Of a DNA stretch of 64,000 bases, positions 22,829 to 34,800 are shown one piece after another. This stretch comes from Betaproteobacteria bacterium (GTDB lineage Bacteria; Pseudomonadota; Gammaproteobacteria; Burkholderiales; Ga0077523): positions 124,001 to 188,000 of the forward strand of contig JADJPK010000031.1 in assembly GCA_016713305.1 (NCBI GenBank), given 5' to 3'. Both the position numbers and the translations under genes were made by a program. The notes beneath the pieces were generated by a model. The model had not been told where the DNA came from and did not search any database. It saw only the letters and a list, made by a program, of their open reading frames with translations. Position 1 is the first letter of the stretch. Every line of letters begins with the position of its first letter.

Positions 22829-25800
22829 TCAGAACTTGCCGAGAAGCCGCGACAGGTTCTTCAGCAGGCCGGACTTGGCCGCTGGCTCCGAAGCACCGAT
22901 CTGCGCCAGCCGCTGCGTCAGGTCCTTCGCCCACGCCGTCTTCTTCCAGTCGTCTCCCGTCGTGACCGTCGTCGGGTTCGGCGTCGTGGGCTCGGTCTGG
23001 GCCAGCGGTACGCTCCAGTTCACCTGCGGCGCGCCTCCCGCCGTTCGTCTCCGCTCCCGGCACCGGCAGCACCAGGTTCGTCGTCTCCACACTCGCCGTC
23101 GTGCTCCTCAGCATCACCGGCGCCGGCGGCTGCACCGCCACCACGGTGATCTGCGCATCGGTCCCGTCCACCCCCGCCTGGCTCGCCGGACTCTGGCTGA
23201 GCTTCCCATCGTTCAGGGTGAGCACCTGCAGGTCGATCGCCGCTCCCCCTTCCGCCGCTCCCGCCTTCACCTGGAAGTCGATCTCCAGCAGTTCGGTCAG
23301 CCCGGCCCCCAGCGCATTCAACCGCGCCAGGTCCAGCACGATCTCCCCCGCCACATGCTTCACCAGCCGGTACGGGAAGTCGGTGGCCAGCCTCACGCCC
23401 TTGTACTCCAGCCGGCTCGTGTCGTAGACGATCTTCGCCGTCAGGCTTTCGATTCCCTGGGCGTTGTCGAGGGTGAGCGGGATACTCACCAGGTCCCCGG
23501 CACTGGCGCTGCCGCTTCCGCCCAGTCCGACGTTCCTCGCCGGTCCGCCGAACGCGAGCGGACTGCTCCCGGCCGGCAGGGCCGGAATCTCCGGCCGCGC
23601 CTGCCCCTGCACGAACTGCATGAACCGGTTCACGTCCAGGCTGGTCAGCTGGCCGTTGCCGTTCAGATCGCCGATCAGCACCGGGTCGACGTTCGGGTAC
23701 GCGGCATAGCCCGTGTCCAGCCCGGACACCACGCGCTGCAGCCGCTGCACGTCCAGCATGCTGTAGCCGCGGTTGCCGCTCACATCCATGAAGTAGGCGG
23801 ACACCTGGACGGCCTCGTCGCCGGTGACGGTCTCGACGGAGCCCAGCGCACCGCGCTTAAGGGTGATGTCGCCCCACTTCACGTGGCCCGGCCTGCGGTA
23901 GGTGGCCCCGGCATCGACGTCGACGCTCAGACTGAGCGGACTCTGGCTGCCGGCGCCGAGCGGGCTGGTGAAGACGGCATCGACGTGCACCCCGCCGGCG
24001 ATGGCGGTGGTGTTCAGGGTGCCGGCAAAGCCGCTGGCGAACTGCACGCTGCCCAGGTCCAGATCGGTGCCCTCCAGCAGCAGGTCGAAGTGCAGTTCGG
24101 TCGCGCCGGCAGCATTGGTGAGGGTGAGCGGCAACACGGCACTCTGGCCGGGACCGCGTACGAGGTCGGGCAGGCTCAGGACGGGTGCGGTGCCGGCCGT
24201 CACGGTGAAGCTGCGCGTGGCACTGTCTCCGCCCGCTCCGTCCGCATTGCCGTCCAGCGCCCGGCCCAGCAGGTCGGCCAGTCCGCCCGCCCCCGCCCGC
24301 ACGCCCACGGTGTAGGTGTCGGCCGCCAGCACACCGCCGGTCTTGACGAAGCTGAGGCCCTGGCCGTCGCCGTGCAGCACCAGGCTTCCCTTGACCGCCC
24401 CGCCCACCGCACCGGTGAGGGTGAGGTCCGCCGCACCGTAGCCGCCGTCCAGTCCGTCGTACAGGTTGAGCAGGCTCGCGTCCACCGGACGGTTGAAGCG
24501 CAGACTGAAGCCGGACGCCTCGGGGCTGAATTCGGTGATGACCAGCAGCCCGGCCTCCACCTCCAGGCTGACGACGACCGGGTCGCTCTGGACCGTGCCA
24601 TCGCTGGCGCGATAGCTGAAGCTGTCCGTTCCCACATAGCCGTTGGCGGCGGTGTAGCGGAAACTGCCGTCGCCATTCAATTCCAGGCTGCCGTGCAGCG
24701 GACCGCTCACCAGCACCGCGGACAGCCCGTCACCTTCGACGTCGCTGTCGTTGCCGAGCACGCCTTGCGCGGCAGGGACGTCCAGCGGCACGCCCGCCGT
24801 GGCGCTGAAGGGACCGTCCGCCAGCGCGGTGGGGGCATCGTTGACCGCCGACACGTTGATCGTGACGGTGACGGCCGCACTGGTATCCGGGCCGTCGGCC
24901 ACGAAGCCGGACGGTTCCAGAGGACAGCCGCAATCCAGTTCGTCGTCGCCCGTATCGGTCACGGTGAAGGTGAAGCTGTCGGATCCATTGAAGTTCGCGT
25001 CCGGCGTGTAGGTGAAAGTGCCGTCGGCGTTGAAGAGCAGCGTGCCGTTGGCGGGACCGCTGCCCAGCGCGAAGACGAGCGCGTTCGCGGGCGTCTCCAG
25101 ATCATTGCCGGTGACCTGCCCCGACACGGCCATGTCTTCCTCCGTGCCGAACGTGGCCGTGTTGCCGGTGGGCGCATCGTTGATCGGGCGCACCTTCAGC
25201 GTGATCGTGCCCACGGCGCTCGCCTGCCCGTCGCTCACCCGGAACGTGAAGCTGTCGTTGCCGCGCGTGTTGGCCGTGGGCGTGAAGCGCACGACGTGTG
25301 TGACCGGGTCGATGGCGGACAGCGTGCCGCGATCGGGGCCTGCCTCTAGCGTGTAGGTGAGCACGTCGCCGTCGACGTCGGAAGCACCCAGCGTGATGTC
25401 GATGAATCCGTCCTCGTCCACGAACACGGTCTGCGACTGCGGCACCGGCGCCGTGTTGTCCGCCTTGACCAGCACCTGCTGCGTATTGCTGGCGTAGGTC
25501 CCGTCCTCGTCCGTCGCCGTCGCGGTGATGGCATAGGAAACACCGCCCGCGAAGTAGGTGTGCTGGACCGACGGAGTCCCACCGGCCACCGTCTCGACGA
25601 CGCCGTCACCCCAGTTGATCTCCCAGGAGACGAGGCTGTCGTCGCCCGGATCGCTGCTGGCGAGCGCGAGCTGATACGGCGTGCCCTCGTCCACCTCGGC
25701 CGCGCCCGCAATCGTGAGCGTGGCCGCGACGTTCTGCACCGTGATCCCGAAGGTCACGTCGGACCACTGCGCAGGAGAGCCGGCATCGGTCACGCGGGCC

Positions 25801-28800
25801 GTGACCTGCACGGTGTCCACGCCGTCCGCGGGCGTCCACGACACGATGCCCGTATTGGCGTCGATGGTCATGCCGGCCGGCGCACTCGTCAGGCTCCACT
25901 GCAGCGCCTGGCCTTCCGGATCGGTGGCGCTCAGATCCACCAGCAGCACGCTGCCTTCGAGCACGACCTGGTCGTCCACGGCGCCGATCACCGGCGCGTC
26001 GTTGACTGCGTTCACGGTAAGCGAGACGGTGGCGGGCGCGGAAGTCAGCGCGTTCGTGTTGGAGCCGTCGGGATCGCCGCGGTCACGCACGGTGTAAGTG
26101 AAGCTGTCCGCGCCCGTGTAGTCCGCATCCGGCGCGTAAGTCCAGCCGCCGGCCGGGCCCTGCACCAGCGTGCCGTGCAATGGCCCGGTGCCAAGTTGGA
26201 AGACGAGATCCTCGCGGGCCGTCTCGGTGTCGTTGCCACCCAGCACGATGAGCCGCGGCGTGTCCTCGTCCAGGCTCACGCTCTGGTCGGCGGCCGACGG
26301 GGCGTCGTTGACCGGCTGCACGTTGATCGTGATCGTCGCCACCCCGATGCCCGCATTGCCGTCGTCGGCCTGGAACTGGAAGCTGTCGCTCCCGGTGTAT
26401 CCGGCGTTCGGCGTGTAGAGGACCGTGCGTGCCGCAGGATCGAAGTCCGACAGCGTGCCGTGCTGAGTGTCGCCGAGCAGGCTGTAGACGAGCGCATCGC
26501 CGTTGCCGTCGGACGCCGACAGCGTGATGACGATCGCCGTGTCCTCGTTGGTGGACACCGTCTGCGCGTTGGCGACCGGCGCGATGTTGGCGGTGCGGTC
26601 GATGGTGAAGTGGCGCACGTAGTCGCCCCCTCCCGGAGCCGCCCCGTTGCCGTCGAGCGCGTTGCCGGACAGATCGAAGATGCCTTCCGGTTCGCTCGTG
26701 CCCACGTTGTCCCCGCGCAGCGTGAGACGGTAGTCGCCATCGGCAAGGATGCCTGGCGTGCCGTTCGCGCCGGTGAGGAACTCCAGCGTGAGATCGGTCT
26801 CCGGGTAGGAGTACGACGGCCGCAGCGCGACGATCACGTCGTCCGGGGTGTCGAAGTTGCCGTCGAGGCCCTTGCTGCGCAGATCGAAGTTGGCCGGGCT
26901 GCGCGCGCTGATGGTGTTGAGCGCTTCGCTCGTGCTCACCTGCAGGCCGGAGAACGCCGCGGCGGTGGAGCCGCCTTCCGCCGGAATCTGCGACACGGCC
27001 GTGACGACCGGCGCCTGCGTGTCGTCCGAATTGCCCAGGAATTCGTAGGCGCCGATGTCGAAGTACGACAGCCCGTCCTGGGGCGTGAACAGCACCGAGG
27101 CGGCATTGTTCAGGTTGGACGAGCCGCTGTACTGCGACAGGACGAAGGTGTAGCCGTTGCCCGCGCTCAGGCCCACGGTGGGCGTGAGCGACTGGTTGCC
27201 GTCGCCGTAGTCGAAGCGGATGTTGCCGTTGGCGAACAGCGTGGCCGAGAAATTGACGTCTCCGCCGCCCGTGTCCTGCCTCGTGGCCGCCCAGCGGAAC
27301 GTGATCTGCCCGGCCACCGTGGCGTCGACGAACACGTTGCCCACGGTCGAGCCCGATGCCGCCGATTGGGTCGTGTCCGTGCGCAGGTTGTCCCACAGCG
27401 GCGCGATCCGCCTGTTGCGCAGGAACGTGGTCTGGTCGTTGTTGTCGCCCGTGCCGGGGGAGTCCGCACCGCCGAAATGCAGGTAACCGTTCGTTGACAC
27501 CGAGACGCTGTTGTACGACGTGCCGTAGTAGTCGAAGGCGAACGGCAGGTTGACCGTCGCGGTGCTGTTGGAGCTGCGCAGCGGGATCGCCGTGCCGGCC
27601 GTGTCGGAAGGGATGATGCCGCCGGGAACGGTTTCGTCGTAGCGCGCCCAGCCGATGCCCGTGTTGGCCGTGGCCGGATCGTCGTGCCGCTGGCGCCCTT
27701 CGATATCCAGCAGTGCGGCATCGTGAAGATAGGTGGGGATGGGCCGGGCGGCCTCGTACGCGTTGGCCGCGTCGATGGCCGCGGAGTTGGCATCCAGACC
27801 GAAGTTGTCGTCGTAGCCGTCGCCGGTGGTGACATCCTGATCGCCCAGCACGTTGTCCGCGCCGTTGATGTCGAGGAACTCCGGATCGCCGGCCACCGCG
27901 TGCAGGTCGGGGGTTCCGGCCACGGCCTGCCACTGGGCCAGGGAGGTCTGCTCCGTCGCGCCCCAGCGCGCGGTCTTGGCGGCCGCGGTGCGCAAGTCGA
28001 ACAGGTTGTAGTCGCTGCTGAATCCGCTCTGGCCGCTCGTCTCCACGTTGAGGGCGTAACCGTTGCCTATGGACAGCAGGTTGTTGCGCACCCGGATGTT
28101 CGAGGTGCCCGTCACGCGGATCGCGTCGCCCGTGTCCTGCCACACCGTGTTGTTGTAGACGGTCCTGTCTCCGGCCACGTGGCTGTAGGTGACGTAGATC
28201 CCCACGTTGGTGTTGGCGTAGACGAGGTTGTTGAAGATCTCGCTGTAGCCACCATCGCTGATGCCGGTGGAGTTCGAGTACACCTGATTGCGGGAGATGT
28301 TCGACGAGTAGTAGGTGCTGATGCCCGTCCCGTTGTCGAACGAACGGTTGCCGATGATCCAGCCCTGGTACCCCGTCTGGATGCCGATGGTGTTGTTCCA
28401 GGCGTCGTTGTCCTCCACGAGCGAGTTCGCGTTGTAGCTGTAGATGCCGACCGACTGGTTGTAGGCGCGATTGCGCTGCACGGTGACGGCACTGGAAACG
28501 TTGATCCCGGTGCTGCCGTTGTCGTGCGCATCGTTGTCCGTGACGTGGATCCGGTTCGCCTCGGAGCCGCTCGAGGCGCTGATCCCTGCGCTGGCATTCG
28601 CGTACACCTCGTTGCCGTCGATGATCGTCCGTTCCGACCCCGAAGCATTGATCCCGTTGGAGTTGTTGTTGTGCAGTTTGCTGTCCTGGATGGTCCAGTC
28701 GGAATCACCACTGTTGATGTCGATTCCGTTGCCGGTGTTGCCATAGACGTCCATGTGGCGCAGCGTCACACGGTCGTTGCCGGTCACGTCCGTCGTGTCG

Positions 28801-31800
28801 ATGCCGGTCTGGCCGCCCGTGACATTGAGCCACTCGAGCGTGACGTCGGAAGCGCCCTGGAAGGAGAACACCACCTGTCCGCTGTTCGTGTTGGTGCGGT
28901 CCAGCACGGCATCGTGGGTGGGCAGCACCGGACCGCGGATCGTCACGCCGGAGTCCTCGGCCTGCAGGACGATGTTGGTGGCGAGGTTGTAGACACCCGT
29001 ATCGACGTAGATCGTGTCGCCGGCGTCGAGGTTGTAGGCGCGCAGGAGCGCCTGCAACGAGGCCATGGGGGTGGCGGCGGTCTTGCCGTCGTTGGCGTTG
29101 TTGCCCACCGCCGTGGCGTACTCGTCGCCCACCAGGGAATTGTCGTTGACGTAATAGGCGGTGCCGGCGTTGGCAATCTGGAACGGCGCGTCCGACAAGT
29201 CCGTGACCGTCGCCTCGCCCGCGTGACCCGTGGCGCGCAGCAGCGCATTCGCTGCCACCGGTCCGGCGCTCCAGACGAAGCTGCCGCGGCCGTAGCGGTC
29301 CAGGCTCACACCGCCGGCCACCGGAAGCCACGAGTTGCCGCCGTCCGTCGATACTTCGATGTCCACGGTGGGATTGGCCACACCCTCCGCATTGTCCCGC
29401 CGGATCTCGATGGCCGAGAGCTTCGCGCCATAGTTGGCGGTGAGGCTCTCGAGATCCAGCGCGATACCCTTCGCCGTTCACCGCCGTAACGGCGTAGTCC
29501 AGCACGATCGCCTTGTTGGTCGCACCGGCCAGGGCGCGCCGGTCGACCGACGCTGCGACAACGGCGCCCTGCAGGCTCAGTTCGAAGCGCTCGGATCCGA
29601 CCGCTTCGCTGCCGGACGCCAGGTGCAGATAGATGCGATAGGTGCCGTCCGCGACCGGCAGACGATAGCTGAGCATGCCGCCGACCCCGTAGTTCGACAT
29701 GGCGAAGGAAGGGTAGAGGTCCGCGGGACCGGCATTCGCGACGCCGGCCGTGGAGATGGCACCCGAGGCGCTGGTGCTGCCCACCGTCCGGTACTGGTCC
29801 GCGGCCCATCCCGACGGGCTCACGCTCGTGCTGCCCGCGTCGAGGAGCAGCACGGTGTCGCTCGACGCCAATCCCGCCGCGCGGAATTCGATGGTGACCT
29901 GCTGCCCTGCCTCGACCTTCTCCAGACCGTTGAGGTTCAGCACCTGAACCAGCTGTGCAGCGCTCTGCGTCGCCTTCGCCGTGTTCCCGAAGGCACCGGC
30001 ATCCGCACGTCCGCCATTGAATCCGGGTTCCGACGGCCAGAGCGACAGGGGATCCGCGCGGTCGATGCCGGGGCTGCCCGCCGCCAGACGGAAGTCGTCG
30101 TCCATGCCGCCATCGACACCGGATGCGGCACTGTAACCACGGATTCCATCCGCACCGTCCATGTCCACGAACAACGGATTTCCGACGAAGCTCTCGAAAT
30201 CGTTGCCCGTCTCGTAGGCCCAGTCGGCGAGCGTGAGAAAGTCGCGCCCTTCCCATCGGGCGAGCTTGCCGGTCCCCACCAAATGGAAAAGGTTGTAGTT
30301 CGACGCGAAGCCCACCTGGCTGTTGTCGTCCACGCGCAGGGCATAGCTGCCCCCGGCGACGATGATGTTGTCGCGCACCCGCGCGGTCGTGGCGCTGCCC
30401 GTGACCAGGACGGCATCCCCGGTGAGCTGGTAGATGGTATTGCCGAGCAGACCTTCGAGGCTGCTCTGGGTGCCGCTCAGCCGCACGCCGTAGACGAGGT
30501 TGTCGTAGATGAGGTTGCCGCGGGACAGCACGCTGCTGTCGTGCTGCAGACCGAACGTGTTGCCGTAGATCTGGTTGTCCGTCGCCACGCCGCTGCGGAT
30601 GTACAGGCCCAGTCCCGTCGTGGTTCCGTTGCCCGTGTTGGCGAAGATGCGGTTACCGTCCACGGTCGTGTTGTTGGACGCACTGATGCCCGTGGTGTTC
30701 TGGTAGACCGTGTTGTCCTGGATCAGCCCGGACTGGTCACCCGCGATGCCATAGGAGCTGTTGTGGTGCGCCACGTTGCCCTGCACCAGGACCCTGTAGC
30801 TGATGCTGATGCCGGTGGAGCCGTTGCGCACCTCGTTGCCGATGACGCGGATGCCTTCCTCGTAGGTGGCCGCGCTGCCTGCGGACGCCGCGATGTTGGT
30901 CGGGTTGTTGCGCACGAGATTGTTCTGGACGAGGTGGCCGTTGCCCCCCACGTAGATCCCGATGCTCGAGTTGCCGTACGCCTCGCTGTCACGGATCGTG
31001 AGCGAATTGTTGTTGCTGCCGATCTGCAGGCCGTAGGCGTTCCCGCGCAAGACCACGTGCTCAAGCGTGATGCGGTCCGAGTCGACGCTGCCGGTGCCGT
31101 CCAGACCGTAGTTGCCGCCGGTCAGCACCACGTGCCGCAGGGTGACGTCATCGGCGCCGCCCAGTTCCACTGCCGCGTGGCTCGTGTTGCCGCGGTCGAG
31201 GACGGCCTCGTGCCCGGCCAACTGCGGACCCTGGATGACCACGCCGGAGTCCTGCGCTTCGAGGACAACGTTGGTCGCGAGGCTGTAGACCCCCGTGTCC
31301 AGATAGATCGTGTCGCCGGCGTCGAGATCGTAGGCGCGCAGCAGGGCGGCCAGGGAAGCCATGGGCGTGGCGGCCGTCTTGCCGTCGTTGGCGTTGTTGC
31401 CCACGGCGGTCGCGTACTCGTCACCCGACATGGAGGCGTCGTTGACGTAGTACGCAGTGCCTGAGTTGGCGACCTGGAACGAGCGGTCCGAGACATCGGA
31501 CACGGTCACTGCGCCGGCGTGGGCCGTGGCCCGCACCAGCGTCTGTCCGGTGGCCGGTCCCGCGCTCCAGTCGTAGCTGGCCCGTCCGTACGCGTCCAGG
31601 GCGACGCCTGAGGTGATGTTGACCCAGTTCGCGCCGCCGTCCTGGGAGACATCCAGGTCCACGGTCGCGTCGCCGACGCCGAGAGGATTGATCCGCCGCA
31701 GCTCGATGCCGCTCACGACCGCACCGTAGTTGTTGACCGACGCATTGATCATGTCGATGGAGAGCCCTTCGCCGCCTTCGACCGTCACGTCGTAGCTCAG

Positions 31801-34800
31801 CACCACCGCCTTGTTGGTGGCACCGGCCAGCGCGCGCCGGTCGGCGTTGTCAGCCACCTGATCGCCCTGCAGGAACAGGTCGAAGAGTTGCGTACCCACC
31901 GCCTCGGTTCCGGCGAAGGTGTGCAGCAGCAACTGATACTCGCCGTCGGCCGCCGGAATGAGATACGACAGATGAGTGCCGATGCCGTAGCCGGCGTAGT
32001 CGTACGAACGGTAGAGTTGCGCCGGGGCGGCGTTGGCGACACCCTCCACCGAGAAGACTGTCTGCACGTTCGTGGCTGCGCCCGCCGTGCGGTAGGCGCT
32101 TCCCGCCCAGCCGTCGACCGTGGACGAATTGTCTCCGGCATTGCTGCGCAGCACGGTGTCGTAGGGGGTGAGACCGGCGCTACGCACCTGCAGCGTGACG
32201 GTCTGGCCGACCTCCACTTTTTCCAGACCGTTCGGATTGAGGACCTGCACGACCTGTTCCGGGCTCTGCGTGGCCTCGGCGGTATTGCCGTAGGCGCCCA
32301 GATCGATCCGCCCGCCGTTGGCGTAAGACTCGGCCACCGAGATCGAGGAGGGATTGCCCCGGTCCACCGCGATGCTCGCCGGCGCCAGGTGGAAGTTGTC
32401 GTCGGCGCCGTGATCGCCGTCGATGCGCTGGATGCGCACCGCGTCCGCGGTGATCCGGTTGGAAGTGCTTCCGCCGATGTCGGACACCTCCACGATCAGC
32501 CGGCCGTTACGGATCTCGACGGTGTCGAGACGCTCCCAGGTCGTGCCGTCGGCAGTGAAGTCGTTGGGTGTGGAACCGTGCGAAAGATTGTTGGCGAGGG
32601 CGACCACGTTCGACACGGCAATCTCGCCATCGTAGAGGCGGTAATCGGCGCTCCCGCCGGTGATGCCTGCGCCGGCGGGCCAGCGTGCCGCCACCTGATA
32701 GATCCCGTCCTCGAGCCCCTCGAACGTCCACCGCGCCACGTTGGCACCCGTGCCGCCCGCCGGAATCTGCAGGATGTCGTTGCCCGTGGCCGTGTTGTAG
32801 ATCGTCTTTTCCTGCTGAGTCGCAGGATTGCCGGGCTCATCGGCGGCCTGTCCGGTCAGCAACGACCACGGACCGACGGTCGAGAAGCCCGCACCACCGT
32901 CGTCGATGACGATCGCGGCACCGGCGGATGCACTGCTGAACCCGCGGATTCCATCCGCACCGGAGGGATCCACGAACTGGGGATCGGCGACCAGGCTTTC
33001 GCCGTCGCGCCCGATCTCGTAGTACCAGTCTTCCAGGGTGAGGAAGGGCCGATCCTCCCAGTAGCCGATCTTGCCCGTCCCGGTCAGGCGGAACAGGTTG
33101 TAGTCGCTGGTGAAGCCGGCCTGGGCATTGGACGGCACGTTGATCGCGTAGCCGGTGCCCACCTCGAGGATGTTGTTGGTGATGAGCACGTTGTTGCCGC
33201 TCGAGGCCACACGGATCGCATCGCCCAGGGGCTGCACGACCGTGTTGCCGATGATGCCGTCGGCGCTGCCGCGATAGCCGCTGGTCTCGATGCCCACACT
33301 GCGGTTGTCGTAGACGAGATTGTTGGCCACGCGGGACTCGCTCTCGTCGATGCCGATGTTGTTGCCGTAGACGATGTTGTATTCCGCCACGGCACCGCCG
33401 CCGCCACCCAGGCCGATGCCCGTGCCGGTGTTGTCGTACACGCGGTTCTCGCGGCCGACCGCGCCGACGGAGAGGTTCAGTCCGTTCGGACTCCGGGTGA
33501 TCTCGTTGCCCAGCGCGAGAGCACGGTCGCTGTACATCTGGATGCCCCAGTTGCCGCCGTTGCCGTACACCGTGTTGCCGGAGACGAGCACCCAGTAGGA
33601 CCCGTCGATGCCCGTGCTGTTGTTGTCGTGGACCACGTTGTCGAGAATCTCGATCCGGGCTTCCTGGCCGCTATTGCTGCCCACGATGCCCGCGCTATTG
33701 CCCCACACGTGATTGCCGGTGGCCCGGCCGCCCGCGCCGGCAAGATTGAGGCCCCAGGAGCCGTTCTGGTAGATCTCGTTGTCGTTGAAGTGGGCGTTCG
33801 AGTTGCCGCCCGCGACGAAGCCGCCGTAGCTCGCATTGCCGTAGATCTCCGAAGCTTCCACGGTCAGGTCCTGCGATCCCACATTGGCTGCGGCGTAGAC
33901 GCCGTAGTAGCCTCCGGTGATCGCCAGATTGCGAAGCGTGACGTCGTCCGCACCGTTCACCTGGAAGGCGTAGCTGGTCGACGACGTGTTCCGGCGGTCG
34001 ATGACCGCACGCGCTCCCGGTAGCGTCGGACCCTGGATCACGACGCCGGAGTCCTGGACATCCACGACGATGTTGACCGTCAGGACGTAGTTCCCCGTAT
34101 CCACCAGGATGATGTCGCCCGCGTCGAGGTCGTAGGTCTCCAGCACCGAGCGGATCGTCGCCTTGGGCGCCGCCGCCGTCAGGCCGCTGTTGGCATCGTC
34201 GCCGATCGCCGTCGTGTACTGGTCACCCGCCGTGGAGCCGTCGTTCACGTAGAAGACGCTGATGGGCGGCGTGATGGAGAACGTGGAATCCGAGCGGTCC
34301 TGGATGGCGCCGACGTCGATCGAGCGGACGCGCACATAGTAGTTGGCGCCGACGGCGTACAGCGCGGGATTGACCGACCAGCTGTAGGTTCCGTCATTGT
34401 TCTCGTTGTCGGCGATCAGCGTCCAGGTGATTCCGCCGAGGTCGCTCAGGGTACCCAGCTCGATGGCGACGTTTCCGCCGAATCCCGCGGAACGCCAGCG
34501 GATGTCGAACTGCGACTCCTGCGGAATCGCCTCGCCCCCGTTCGGGCTCGTCACCAGCATGTACTGGGCGGGGCTCTTCGAGGCCTGGGCGGTGTTGCCG
34601 TAGGCGCCCAGGTTCACGTAGCCGCCGTTGTTGGCGGGCTCGTTCACGAACGGATCGCCGGGCGCACCCCGGTCCAGCGCCGGTGAAGTCACACCGTCGA
34701 GCGTCGCCGCCACGGATGGGAGGAACACAGGCAGTCCAGTGACCGTGCTGCGTACCGGCGCGAGCGACATGCCCTTGAAGCTGCCGAACTGAGACAGCAC

